Source: Acidobacteriota bacterium (lineage in GTDB: Bacteria; Acidobacteriota; Vicinamibacteria; Vicinamibacterales; UBA2999). From it: a DNA stretch of 55,401 nucleotides. Of this stretch, positions 8,442 to 16,874 are shown piece by piece. Both the position numbers and the translations under genes were made by a program. Under the pieces are notes generated by a model. The model saw only the letters and a program-made list of their open reading frames with translations. It made no database searches and was not told the origin of the DNA. Each line of letters begins with the position of its first letter. Position 1 is the stretch's first letter. The stretch lies in the NCBI GenBank assembly GCA_016213695.1, contig JACQZV010000038.1:1-55401 (forward strand), in the 5' to 3' direction.

Positions 8442-11400
8442 TCAGGGAATCAGCGGACAGACGGTCGAGAAGCTGCTCGTCTTGAGCAGCACCCACGAAT
8501 CCAGGATGTGATCGCCCGCGTCGGCGATCGCGAGCTTCAGGTGATACGTCAGGCCCGGGACAATCGTGGCCTGCACGGTCAGGACCTTCGTCAGGCCGTC
8601 GGCCTGCGTCAGCGTCAGGCGCGTGCCGCCGTCGTCCGCGTCGTTGTTGACGTAGTACTCAGGATTGACCGCGCCTGTCCCGATCGGGTTGCCGCCATTG
8701 ACGGTGTTGATCGACACCGGCGTGCCCGTCCCGGGAATCAGCGCGAGATTCGCTCTGGGGAAGCCCGGGCCCTCCATGAAGAACCCGAACACGTCGTTGT
8801 AGCCCGTGTTGGCGAACTCGTTGTATTCCTCGGAGGCGAACACGTACTCGAACTTCACGACGGTCGCCGCGGGATCCGTCACCGTGAAGTTGAACTCGAG
8901 GACGGCCGGGTCGTACACGGTCGCCCCGACCAGCGGATCGAGATCCAGATCGCCGGTCCCCCCGTTATTCAACGAGGTGCTGTCGCTTGTATTCGATCCG
9001 TTCACGCTCTCGACGGCGCCCGAGCTCAGGATGATGCCGCTGCTCAGGCCGGTGGCAGGGAAGCCGCCCGTGAACGTGCCAAGCGCGGCTGCGGCCCCTG
9101 TGAACGTCACGTCGCTGATGTCCACGCTTTCACCCGCCAGCGTCTGCGCAATCGCGTCGATTGTGGACGGCAGCGTGTCGGCGGCGGCCGTGGCGGTCAG
9201 CGAGCCTTCCGTCGGCGATGGGTCGACATGGATGCACAGATCCTGCGTGGCCTCGTGTCCTGCGGCGTCGGTCACCCGCACCCGGAAGGTGCGTCCTTCA
9301 ACCGATACGCCATCGGGCAACCCATGGATCACACCGTCGGGTGAGAGCAACAGCCCCACGGGCAGCGCGAATTCGGAGTGGTCGGGAATCGGCACGATGT
9401 CCCAGCTGTACGGCTCGACGCCGCCCGAGGCAAACAGCGTCTGTGAATACTCGGCGCCATCGGTCCCGTTCGGGAGCGCGAGCGTCAGGATCGTCAGGGG
9501 GGCGGCATCCGCCACCGGATTGATCGTGAGGCTCACGTCCGCTTCCGCGCTCGTGAGCGGGGCGGCGCACGCGGGGGGCGCACCGGCGCAGCCATCCGGA
9601 TCGCCGCGATCGGTCACGACGAACGTGAAGCTGTCGGCGCCGTTGTAGTCCGGGTCGGGCGTATAGGTGTAGTTGGGCCACTCGCCGGCCAGCGCGCCGT
9701 GTGCCGGCTGGTGAACGATCGCGCCGCTCAGGGCGCCGGCGCTGGTTTCGAGGTCGCTGCCCGACAGCGTGATGTCCAGCGCCGTGTCCTCGTCGGTCGA
9801 TGCCGTGGCGGCGTTGGCGACCGGCGCGTCGTTGGCCGGATGCACCGCGATCGTGACCGTCGCCAGTCCTGAATCGGCGCTCAACGGCACGCTCGGGGGA
9901 CCGCTCCACACTCCGGCCAGGAGCCGGTACGTGAAGCTGTCGGTCCCGTTGAAATCGGCGCCCGGCGTGTAGGCGAAGCTCCCGTCCGCGTTGAACGCGA
10001 GCGTGCCATGCGTCGTGCCGGCCACCAGGACCGGCGTCAGCGCCGCGCTGTCGGCGTCGCTGTCGTTGGCCAGGACGTGCGAGGCGGCCGCCACCGTCCC
10101 CAGCAGGACGGTGTCCTCATTCGCGCTGCGCGCGTCGGCGAGCGCGATGGGCGCGTCGTTGCGGGCGACGATGGTGCCGAAGGTGGACGCGCCGCTCGTC
10201 GAGCCGTCGCCGAAATCCGCTCTCACGAAATAGGTGAACGCCTGGCCGTCGGGGAGCTCCTCGGTGTCGACAAAGGAACAGACCTGGCCGGGCGCCGCAC
10301 ATCCGGCTTCGGCCGGAGTGGGCGCTCCCACTTCCACCACCGGTGTCGCGCCCGTGATTGTCGCGCCCGTTCCACGCAGGACGTGGTAGAGCACCGCGGT
10401 GCCCAGGTTGGGCGCCGTCCATCTCGTCAGGGTCCGATGCAGCGGCGACGAGGCGTCTTCGCACGCCGGCGTCCCGACGCCGGGCCGCGGCCCGGGGAGG
10501 GTGCCGCCCAGCACGCACGCCGTGAAGGCATTCGGCGGAAGGCCGGCCGCGCCCGCCACCGCCACCGCGTCTTCGTAGGTCAGCTCGCCGTCGCCGCCGA
10601 AGTCCTGGCCGCCGAAGTCCTGGCCCCCGAAATCCTGACCGTCGAAGTCGAGGCCGCCGAAGTCCTGGCCGCCGAAGTCCTGCCCGCCGAAGTCCTGGCC
10701 GCCGAAGTCCTGCCCGCCGAAATCCTGGCCCCCGAAGTCCTGACCCCCGAAGTCCTGGCCTCCGAAATCCTGGCCCCCGAAATCCTGCCCGCCAGACGAG
10801 ACATCTCCCATGAGGTGTCCGCCGCTCATCTGATCGAGGCGCAGGGCGGCCCAGTCGTTGAAGCCGCGCAGCGTGTCGGCGGGCGTTCCGTTGAGGTTGA
10901 CGTCCTGGGCGTCCGACCTGTGGCCGAGTCCAAGCGCGTCCCAGTCGATCTCGGCTGACGTGCTGCTGGCCTCGATGCGGGCCATGGGCAGCGACGGCTT
11001 GATCAGGCCGGCCGTGTCGAACGACAGGCCGTTGCAGAACTTCTTTGCGGCGGGCGCTCCGAGGATCTCTCCGAGCGACCCCGGGACGAGTGGCGCGTAC
11101 CAGGCCGGCCGGTACTGCGGCGTGGGGGCGAGCGAGCGGTCGTTCAGCGCGCCTTCAGCGATGTCGGACAGCTTCCCGCGCGACAGATCCACGTGCAGGT
11201 TGCCGGCGTCGTCGAGCAGGCCGCGCAGCTGAAACGCGTAGTTGGCCACGCTCAGGTAGTTGGGCTTGCAGTTCGGCTCGATGAGCTTCACCACCCCTTT
11301 GGGGGTCGAGGTGATGACCGGCGGGGCGCCGCCGTGCCAGATCTCGCCGTTGTGCGCCACCAGCTCGTGCATGGTGGTTGCGGCCTGGATGTAGGGCGTG

Positions 11401-13130
11401 CCGGTGAAGTTGTCCCAGCGGCCGAGCGAGACGATGGCGCGAAACCCGGGCAGGTCGGCCACGCCGGACGAGCTCGTCGGCACATGGAAGTCTCCCGACT
11501 CAGGGTCGCTGGCCTTCGCCTTTCCGCGCGAGTGCGCGTACAGCAGGTAATGGAACAGGCCGTTCCGGTTCCTGTCGAACGTGTCGAGCATGTACCGGGT
11601 CAGCGAGAAGCCCCAGCCCACCGTGCCCGGATAATCGGGGAAGCGGCAGGTCGGCTCCGCTGCATCGCACGCGGTTTCTTCGGTGAGTTCGCCGCCCCTG
11701 GCCAGCGCCGACGGGACCAGGTAGCTGTCGTTGGTCCCGACGCTCGGCGCGTAGCCGGCGCCGAGGCCGTGGTACGCGGCGATGTCGCCCACGTCGACAT
11801 GCGCCCGGATGCCGGTGGTCCCGTCCGGATTCGTCAGGGGCGAGTCCCGCAGCGCGTCGCCGACCATCCTGATGACGTCGGGGGCCGGCATGTGGTTGTG
11901 GGGCGGGGCGGTCACCGACGGCACGGGCGGAGTCGCCGACGAATCGTAGGGGGCTGCCGGCGATCCGTACGTCGTGTCCTGTACGGTCCGCATCGCATTG
12001 ACTTCGACGAAGAAGTCCTTGTGGTCGGCTCGCGCCCCCATCGCGTAGAGGTCCGGGAGCGCTACGCCGTTCGGATCCTTCAGCGGTCCGCCGGGCTGCT
12101 CCAGCCGATCCGGAATACCGTCATGGTCGGCATCGAGCACGGCCGTGCTGAAGATCGTCGCCGCCAGGGAGAAACACCGGTACGGCGTGCTGTTGCCGTT
12201 GGTGGCTGCCGACACGACGGTCTCGCCGTATTCGGGCGACGTCGTCGCCCTGGACATCAGGGCGCTGACGTCGGCGGTCACGTGGCCCCACGACCGGTCC
12301 GGCGGGTTCGAGGCGGCCCGGAACGAGCTCGACGCCACAGGCGCGTCGTTGAACCGCAGCATTCTCGCGAGATTCCCTGCCCCGCTTCCGGCGATGTGCG
12401 TGAGCGTGGCGCTGCCGGGCGTCGAGGACTGGTAGAACCCGCGAATAGTCTGCGTGGCGACCGTCCCCTGTGTCGCGATGTAGAGACCGTCGTACAACAC
12501 GATCTTGCGCAAGGGCTGCGCCGGATCCCGGTAGACGACCACGAGCGTCGCGCCCGGGCTGTCCGGCAGGGCGTTGCCCTTTCCCGCCTGCGGCAGCGAC
12601 ACCGTGTGGAGCGGCAGCCGGTTGCGCGCCAGGTCGGCATCGTTGACCAGCAGTTTTCCTGTCGAATCGCCGTTGACGTCCATCTGCGGCGGCAGGAGGC
12701 GGAGGACGTCGGCGCGAAAGACCGTGACGCCGAGCGGCGGGCCGGGTCGGGAAGGGAAGCACTGCCCGGTGTTGCCAGGGAGCAGCTGTCGGGTGGACTT
12801 GACGCGCACGCTCATGATCGGCCGGCCCCGGAACCGTACCGAGTCGGCAATCTGGCGGCGTTCCACCGAGGAGACTTGAACCGTCTGCCAATAGAGGAAC
12901 GCGGCGAGGATGTCGGCGTTGGCCGGCACGCCGCTCATCGAGATCGTGCCGGTCGACACACCACTCGCCGACGGGCTCGCGCTGGGCAACGCGACGCTGC
13001 CCACCGCGTAGTCGCCGGTGACCAGGTACCCGGTGGAGTACGGCAGCGCATCGCCGTCCTGCGCCCGCCCGGCGGGCTGGACGCAGAACAGGATGACGCC
13101 GAGCGCGGCGAGTGTACCCGCGGCCTTCAA
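8442..13130 (-). CDS. giant secreted mosaic protein: metzincin-like region, GGQDF repeats, cadherin-like and choice-of-anchor L domains
   Basis: A 1562-residue extracellular protein that starts at a TTG (13130) followed by a signal peptide ending GRAQ; the start is uncertain because no clear Shine-Dalgarno is visible. Residues 1-330 resemble a DUF3344-like surface domain. Near 335 is a thrombospondin-3-like Ca site (DADHDGIPDRLE). Near 585 is a degenerate metallopeptidase motif HELVAHNGEIWHGG followed by NCKPNYLSVANYAF. Thirteen GGQDF pentapeptides span 780-844 and lead into a dockerin-like DGELTYEDA. Two VLANDSD/cadherin-like modules lie at about 990-1075 and 1097-1180, an Ig-like module at 1207-1300, and a choice-of-anchor L domain (FVASEEYNEFANTGYNDVFG) from about 1307 to the end. 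It is probably an adhesin or surface-anchored protein. Convergent with the kinase gene (24 nt apart). Confidence 0.85.
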   Translation of the reverse strand: MKAAGTLAALGVILFCVQPAGRAQDGDALPYSTGYLVTGDYAVGSVALPSASPSASGVSTGTISMSGVPANADILAAFLYWQTVQVSSVERRQIADSVRFRGRPIMSVRVKSTRQLLPGNTGQCFPSRPGPPLGVTVFRADVLRLLPPQMDVNGDSTGKLLVNDADLARNRLPLHTVSLPQAGKGNALPDSPGATLVVVYRDPAQPLRKIVLYDGLYIATQGTVATQTIRGFYQSSTPGSATLTHIAGSGAGNLARMLRFNDAPVASSSFRAASNPPDRSWGHVTADVSALMSRATTSPEYGETVVSAATNGNSTPYRCFSLAATIFSTAVLDADHDGIPDRLEQPGGPLKDPNGVALPDLYAMGARADHKDFFVEVNAMRTVQDTTYGSPAAPYDSSATPPVPSVTAPPHNHMPAPDVIRMVGDALRDSPLTNPDGTTGIRAHVDVGDIAAYHGLGAGYAPSVGTNDSYLVPSALARGGELTEETACDAAEPTCRFPDYPGTVGWGFSLTRYMLDTFDRNRNGLFHYLLYAHSRGKAKASDPESGDFHVPTSSSGVADLPGFRAIVSLGRWDNFTGTPYIQAATTMHELVAHNGEIWHGGAPPVITSTPKGVVKLIEPNCKPNYLSVANYAFQLRGLLDDAGNLHVDLSRGKLSDIAEGALNDRSLAPTPQYRPAWYAPLVPGSLGEILGAPAAKKFCNGLSFDTAGLIKPSLPMARIEASSTSAEIDWDALGLGHRSDAQDVNLNGTPADTLRGFNDWAALRLDQMSGGHLMGDVSSGGQDFGGQDFGGQDFGGQDFGGQDFGGQDFGGQDFGGQDFGGQDFGGLDFDGQDFGGQDFGGQDFGGDGELTYEDAVAVAGAAGLPPNAFTACVLGGTLPGPRPGVGTPACEDASSPLHRTLTRWTAPNLGTAVLYHVLRGTGATITGATPVVEVGAPTPAEAGCAAPGQVCSFVDTEELPDGQAFTYFVRADFGDGSTSGASTFGTIVARNDAPIALADARSANEDTVLLGTVAAASHVLANDSDADSAALTPVLVAGTTHGTLAFNADGSFAYTPGADFNGTDSFTYRLLAGVWSGPPSVPLSADSGLATVTIAVHPANDAPVANAATASTDEDTALDITLSGSDLETSAGALSGAIVHQPAHGALAGEWPNYTYTPDPDYNGADSFTFVVTDRGDPDGCAGAPPACAAPLTSAEADVSLTINPVADAAPLTILTLALPNGTDGAEYSQTLFASGGVEPYSWDIVPIPDHSEFALPVGLLLSPDGVIHGLPDGVSVEGRTFRVRVTDAAGHEATQDLCIHVDPSPTEGSLTATAAADTLPSTIDAIAQTLAGESVDISDVTFTGAAAALGTFTGGFPATGLSSGIILSSGAVESVNGSNTSDSTSLNNGGTGDLDLDPLVGATVYDPAVLEFNFTVTDPAATVVKFEYVFASEEYNEFANTGYNDVFGFFMEGPGFPRANLALIPGTGTPVSINTVNGGNPIGTGAVNPEYYVNNDADDGGTRLTLTQADGLTKVLTVQATIVPGLTYHLKLAIADAGDHILDSWVLLKTSSFSTVCPLIP
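10599..10793 (-). repeat. in-frame 15-bp minisatellite encoding (GGQDF)13
   Basis: Thirteen tandem 15-bp units encode nine GGQDF, then GGLDF, DGQDF and two GGQDF. Most differences between units are at third codon positions (GGC/GGG/GGA, GAC/GAT not seen, TTC/TTT), so the peptide is kept while the DNA drifts. It is coding, with no spacers, hence not CRISPR. Confidence 0.95.
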
Positions 13131-13163
13131 TACAGTGGTTCCACTGGGGTATAACGCTGGGCG

Positions 13164-13178
13164 CGTTCGTTCCGAACG
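13164..13178. promoter_or_regulatory. short palindrome upstream of the giant secreted protein
   Basis: CGTTCG-TTC-CGAACG is a 6-bp perfect dyad about 35 nt upstream of the TTG start at 13130. It is a candidate operator for that gene, but no regulator is identified. Confidence 0.35.
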
Positions 13179-13194
13179 TCAAGGTCTTTCTTCA

Positions 13195-13217
13195 CTTCCG
13201 TCACGGAATGACGGAAG
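13195..13217. promoter_or_regulatory. 9-bp inverted repeat (CTTCCGTCA / TGACGGAAG)
   Basis: A perfect 9-bp dyad with a 5-nt loop lies in the 129-bp gap between the AAA+ gene and the giant secreted protein gene, both on the minus strand. No T-run follows on either strand, so it is more like an operator or an mRNA hairpin than an intrinsic terminator. Confidence 0.45.
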
Positions 13218-13259
13218 CGTAATCGGGCCAGCGGATGGATGTGTCAGGACCGCACACTG

Positions 13260-14315
13260 CTAGCGCAGTGGCTTCTTGCCGTCGTCGTGCTGGTGCGTAT
13301 GCGTGGGGGGGTGCGGGTGGGCGTGGTCGTGAAGCGCGTGGCCGTGATCGTGGTCGTGCATCAGCTCTCTCGGCACGTCGGGGAACATCTCGCGTGACGT
13401 AGGCGCCTGGCCGCCGGCCCACTCGACGCCCCCCTGCTTGCGCGCCGCGTCGAACAGGTCGTCCCACGAGAGCGTCGCCGGGTCGCGCGCCACTTCCAAC
13501 CGCTGGGCGAGGGCCGCCAGGATCAACTTCCGGATGCGCCGGCCGTCCCATCCCTCGCAGAGCGACGCGAGCGCCGCGAGCCTCGCCGTGTCCTGCGCCA
13601 GCGGCAGGAGCGCCGGCCACTGCACCGCAAGCTCGCCGATGGCGCTCGCCAGAATGCGCTCGATCGTCTCGCGGTCGGGAAGGGAGAAGCGCATCACGAG
13701 ATCGGCGCGCGAGAGGAACGCTTCGTCCACCGCCTCGATGAAGTTGGTGGTCGTGACGAAGAGGACCGAGGGCAGGTTCTTCGCGATTTCGTCGATGCCG
13801 AGCAGCACGGCGTCGGTGGCGCGGTGCACGTCCACCGGATTGGCCTCGAACGAGGCGGTGGACCGCCGCACCGCGAAGCTCTCGACGTCGTCGATGAGCA
13901 CGACGGTGAACGGGCGGCGCGCCGCAATCTCCGGCACCGTCTCGGTGAGCAGCCGCGTCACGTTGCGCTGGCTCTCGCCGAGCATGTCGCTCGGGAACGC
14001 GTGCGGGTTGATTTCGAGGAGCACGGTCGCGCCCTTGCGCGCGAGCGCCAGCGCCGCCACCTGCGCCAGCCCCCGCGCCATCGTCGTCTTGCCCGTGCCC
14101 GGCGGGCCGGCGAGCACGATGAGCCCGTGCGGCAGCCCGGAGAGCATCGACAGCTTGCGGCCGTGCTCGAGCACGAGCAGCGCCTGCGCGAGCAGCCGCT
14201 CCTTCACCTCGCGCGGGACGATAATCGCGTCCCAGTCGCGGTCGTGGTGGTCGGCCGGAAGGACGTGCATCGAGAGCACGCCGTGGGGAAGGGCCGAGCG
14301 GGGGATATCGCTCAT
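13260..14315 (-). CDS. Pch2/TRIP13-like AAA+ ATPase with histidine-rich C-terminal tail
   Basis: A 351-residue AAA+ protein. Walker A is GPPGTGKT at 70-77, Walker B VVLIDDVE at about 138-145, and sensor 1 lies in VLFVTTTNF followed by DEAFLSRADL. The spacing and wording (LLEINPH, LIDDVESF, TTTN...DEAFLSRADL) resemble Pch2/TRIP13 remodelling ATPases rather than MoxR or FtsH. The last about 35 residues carry 11 histidines in HD, HG and HP steps, like metal-storage tails of HypB or UreE. The start ATG 14315 overlaps the cupin stop (ATGA), so translation is coupled. Longer upstream frame is rejected. Likely role: ATP-driven remodelling or metal loading of the partner cupin (inference). No CD-NTase or HORMA gene is nearby, so CBASS is not supported. 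Confidence 0.88.
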   Translation of the reverse strand: MSDIPRSALPHGVLSMHVLPADHHDRDWDAIIVPREVKERLLAQALLVLEHGRKLSMLSGLPHGLIVLAGPPGTGKTTMARGLAQVAALALARKGATVLLEINPHAFPSDMLGESQRNVTRLLTETVPEIAARRPFTVVLIDDVESFAVRRSTASFEANPVDVHRATDAVLLGIDEIAKNLPSVLFVTTTNFIEAVDEAFLSRADLVMRFSLPDRETIERILASAIGELAVQWPALLPLAQDTARLAALASLCEGWDGRRIRKLILAALAQRLEVARDPATLSWDDLFDAARKQGGVEWAGGQAPTSREMFPDVPRELMHDHDHGHALHDHAHPHPPTHTHQHDDGKKPLR

Positions 14316-15370
14316 TCGCCCGGCCGCGTGTCGTCGGGCCACTGGATCTGCGAGAGTTCCTGCGTCGAGACGAGCGTGTCCTGCGCTTCCTCGAAGAGCA
14401 CCATCGGATCCATCAGCGTGCGCATCGTCTCGAGCAGCGAGTCGAACATGTGGACGCGTACCAGCCGGCACTGGTTCGAGGGATCGTCGTTGAAATGCTG
14501 ATGCCAGAGGAAGTGGTCGACGATGATGAGGTCGCCCTTCTTCCAGCGGTGGTGCTGGCCCTGGTCGGGCGCGATGCCCATGAAGCTGTGGCCGCGGCCC
14601 TCGACGACGTAGAGCCACGCCTCGCCGGGGTGGCGGTGGATCGACTGCGTCTTGCCCGGCGCGAACTGAATCATCACCTGCGTGAGGCCCGACGCCTGGT
14701 TGCCGATGGCGCGGTCGTTGAGGAACTTGGTCCGGGTGCCGCGCGGGGTGGCGAGGATTTCCTGCTCGTCGTACGGGGTGTGGATGCGCCCGGAGCGGCG
14801 CTTCGCGGTTTCCTGATCGATGCGCCGCAGGCGTCGCGCGTACGGATCGTCACCCGGAATGCCGCTCGAAACCGGGGGGCGCGGCGGCAGGCCGGCGAAC
14901 GGCTCGTGGCCGGCGTCTTCGAGCAGGCTCATGCCGAGCGTCCAGAGCGTCGGCTCCGACGAGTAGCTCATGAAGCGGCCGGGCCGGTCGCCGTCGTTGC
15001 CGTGCCGGTGCCAGCTCCACGCCGGGATGTGAAAGGCATCCCAGGCTTTCCAGTCGTAGCGGACGCCGTCCACCTCGGTCCAGCCGCTGCCCTCGGCCAT
15101 GAAGAGGACGGCGTCCCACGAGTGGCGGTGGATGGTGGTCGTCGTGCCGGGGTCGATTTCGTGCACGAGCGCGTCGAGGCAGCGCGTGGGGCGGTCGCCG
15201 TCCCAGCCCATGTAGACGCCAGTGCGCAGCCCGCGCGCGGTCGGCACGAGCGTGACGTCCTCTCTGCGGATGACGCTCTGGCGATACTTGCGCCACTCCT
15301 CGATGAACTCGGCGCGGCGCTTCTTCTGGATGTGATAGTGCGTGGTGACTGTCTGGGTTTTCGTGGACAT
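14312..15370 (-). CDS. double-cupin protein (gentisate dioxygenase-like)
   Basis: A 352-residue bicupin. Cupin 1 has IHRHSWDAVLFMAEG with a later AWSWHRHGN; cupin 2 has SIHRHPGEAWLYVVEG with FLWHQHFN. Each half therefore keeps two close histidines and a distal histidine able to bind Fe, Mn or Ni. The layout and the SYSSEPTLWTLG segment recall gentisate 1,2-dioxygenase-type bicupins, but the substrate is unknown. There is no signal peptide, so it is cytoplasmic. The gene lies directly before, and overlaps by 4 nt, the TRIP13-like ATPase gene, and is divergent (29-bp gap) from a periplasmic binding protein. The start at 15370 (MSTKTQTV) is the only reasonable one. Confidence 0.88.
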   Translation of the reverse strand: MSTKTQTVTTHYHIQKKRRAEFIEEWRKYRQSVIRREDVTLVPTARGLRTGVYMGWDGDRPTRCLDALVHEIDPGTTTTIHRHSWDAVLFMAEGSGWTEVDGVRYDWKAWDAFHIPAWSWHRHGNDGDRPGRFMSYSSEPTLWTLGMSLLEDAGHEPFAGLPPRPPVSSGIPGDDPYARRLRRIDQETAKRRSGRIHTPYDEQEILATPRGTRTKFLNDRAIGNQASGLTQVMIQFAPGKTQSIHRHPGEAWLYVVEGRGHSFMGIAPDQGQHHRWKKGDLIIVDHFLWHQHFNDDPSNQCRLVRVHMFDSLLETMRTLMDPMVLFEEAQDTLVSTQELSQIQWPDDTRPGE

Positions 15371-15386
15371 TTTGGGAAGGGACGAT

Positions 15387-15392
15387 TACAAC
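15387..15392 (+). promoter_or_regulatory. candidate -10 element (TACAAC) of the binding-protein gene
   Basis: TACAAC ends 7 nt before the ATG at 15400 and there is no Shine-Dalgarno, so transcription would start at or next to the start codon. It matches 4 of 6 consensus bases; the 29-bp gap is shared with the divergent cupin gene. Confidence 0.4.
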
Positions 15393-15399
15393 ATACACC

Positions 15400-16428
15400 A
15401 TGACCTCGCTGGCCAAAGCGCTCGCCTGGCTGCTGCTCGCCCCGGCGCTGCTGGCGCAGGCGCCCGCGCCGGGCGACGCGCTCTTCCGCTACCGCGGCGC
15501 CGACCGTGAGGCGCAGCTGGTCGCGCGCGCGAAGCGGGAGGGGAGCGTGGTCCTCTACACGTCGATCGCGCCCACCGAGTCGATGCCGCTCGGCGCGGCG
15601 TTCGAAAAGAAGTACGGCATCAGGGTGACGTTGTGGCGCGCGCTCTCCGGCCAGGTGGTGCAGCGCGCCATCGCCGAGGCGCGGGCCAGTCGGCACGCCG
15701 TCGACGTCATCGAGACCAACGCGCCGGAAATGGAAATGCTGGCGCGCGAAAAGCTGCTGGCGGCGATCGAGTCGCCGTACGTGGCCGATCTCCCGCCCGC
15801 GGCGGTCCCCGCGCACCGCTCCTGGTTCCCCGACCGGTTCAACTTCTACGTGGTCGGCTTCAATACGGCGAAGGTGCAGCGGTCGCAGATTCCGGCCACC
15901 TACGAGGGATTCACCGACCCGAAGTGGAAGGGACGCCTCGCGCTCGAGGCGACCGATGCCGAGTGGATGGCCACGCTCATCAAGACGTGGGGCGACGCGA
16001 AGGGGATGGACTACTTCCGGAAGCTCTCGGCCGCCAGGCCGGCGGTGCGCGAGGGGCACATCCTGCTGGCCAGCCTGGTCGTGGCGGGCGAAGTGCCGGT
16101 GGCGCTCACCGCCTACAACAGCAACATCCTGCCGCTCAAGCGGAAGGGCGCGCCAATCGACTTCGTGCCGGTGCAGCCCGTGGTCGCGCGTCCGCAGGGC
16201 ATTGGCGTCGCGCGCAACGCGCCGCATCCCGCCGCAGCGCTGCTGTTTACCGACTTCGTGCTGTCGCCGGAGGGGCAGAAGCTGCTCGAGTCGCTCGGCC
16301 GCGTCCCGGCGAGCACGAAAGTGAAGAGCGAGCTCAACAACTTCCCGTTTGTCGTGATCGACGCCGCGACGGCGCTCGACGAGAAGGACAAGTGGGAGGC
16401 ACTCTGGAAGGAGCTCTTCCTGCGGTAG
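15400..16428 (+). CDS. periplasmic extracellular solute-binding protein (type 2 PBP, iron/thiamine-like)
   Basis: A 342-residue exported protein (signal peptide MTSLAKALAWLLLAPALLAQ). The fold is that of type 2 periplasmic binding proteins such as FbpA: VVLYTSIAPTES, FEKKYGIRV, then a hinge region and the C-terminal FVLSPEGQKLLESLGRVP. Tyr and Glu residues that often bind Fe(III) in FbpA cannot be placed with certainty. No ABC permease or ATPase is adjacent, so it is an orphan binding protein or uses a distant transporter. It is divergent from the cupin/AAA+ pair and may share its regulation, which would fit a metal link (inference). Convergent with the next gene, 4 nt apart. Confidence 0.88.
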   Translation: MTSLAKALAWLLLAPALLAQAPAPGDALFRYRGADREAQLVARAKREGSVVLYTSIAPTESMPLGAAFEKKYGIRVTLWRALSGQVVQRAIAEARASRHAVDVIETNAPEMEMLAREKLLAAIESPYVADLPPAAVPAHRSWFPDRFNFYVVGFNTAKVQRSQIPATYEGFTDPKWKGRLALEATDAEWMATLIKTWGDAKGMDYFRKLSAARPAVREGHILLASLVVAGEVPVALTAYNSNILPLKRKGAPIDFVPVQPVVARPQGIGVARNAPHPAAALLFTDFVLSPEGQKLLESLGRVPASTKVKSELNNFPFVVIDAATALDEKDKWEALWKELFLR

Positions 16429-16432
16429 CGCG

Positions 16433-16864
16433 TCAGCGTCCGCGTCCCTCCCCGGCATCGCGGCCGTCCCGCGGTGCGCCCGTGCCCGACGATCCGAGGA
16501 AGAGCCGCCGGCCGTCGGCAAACGTCAGGTCGCGACCGTTGCCTTTGCGCGAGCCGTCCTTGGCCTGGAACCCTTCGACCACAATCTCGATCCCGGTCGG
16601 CAGCGAGTCGCGCGTGAACCCGCGCCGGAAGAGCGCGTTGGGCGGCCCACCTTCGATCGCCCACTGTTCGATGGTGCCGTTGGGCCGCTTCACCTCGATG
16701 TGAATCCAGGTGTGGGGATTGATCCATTCCATCTTGGCAACGGTTCCCCGGAGTTTGATCGGCTTATTGGCGTCGAATTCCGCGGCAAACGCATGATGGG
16801 CCGCGGCCGGGATGGGGGCCGCCAGCAGGCCGGCGGCGGACAACGCGACGAGATGCAGGCGCAT
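16433..16864 (-). CDS. DUF6152-type small secreted protein (module 2)
   Basis: A 143-residue exported protein. ATG 16864 is preferred to the GTG two codons upstream because GAGGGA sits 6 nt before it. Signal peptide MRLHLVALSAAGLLAAPIP then AAA, with predicted cleavage before HHAFAAEFD. It shows the family pattern G-T-V-A-K-M-E-WINPH and IEQWAIEGG, followed by the VVEGFQAKDGSRKGNGRDL region. The C-terminal tail is basic and Gly-rich. It is last in a minus-strand trio behind two partner-family genes (10 nt after the nearer one). Confidence 0.87.
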   Translation of the reverse strand: MRLHLVALSAAGLLAAPIPAAAHHAFAAEFDANKPIKLRGTVAKMEWINPHTWIHIEVKRPNGTIEQWAIEGGPPNALFRRGFTRDSLPTGIEIVVEGFQAKDGSRKGNGRDLTFADGRRLFLGSSGTGAPRDGRDAGEGRGR

Positions 16865-16874
16865 GGGCACTCCC

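Noticed and set aside
10599..10793. CRISPR-like array
   Set aside because: 15-bp units are contiguous, in frame and lack spacers; they encode GGQDF repeats.
11193..13154. 653-codon plus-strand frame opposite the giant secreted protein
   Set aside because: Arg/Gly/His-rich translation without motifs; the opposite strand encodes recognisable domains.
13260..15370. CBASS-type defence system, suggested by the TRIP13-like ATPase
   Set aside because: No CD-NTase, HORMA protein or effector nuclease is adjacent; the coupled partner is a bicupin.
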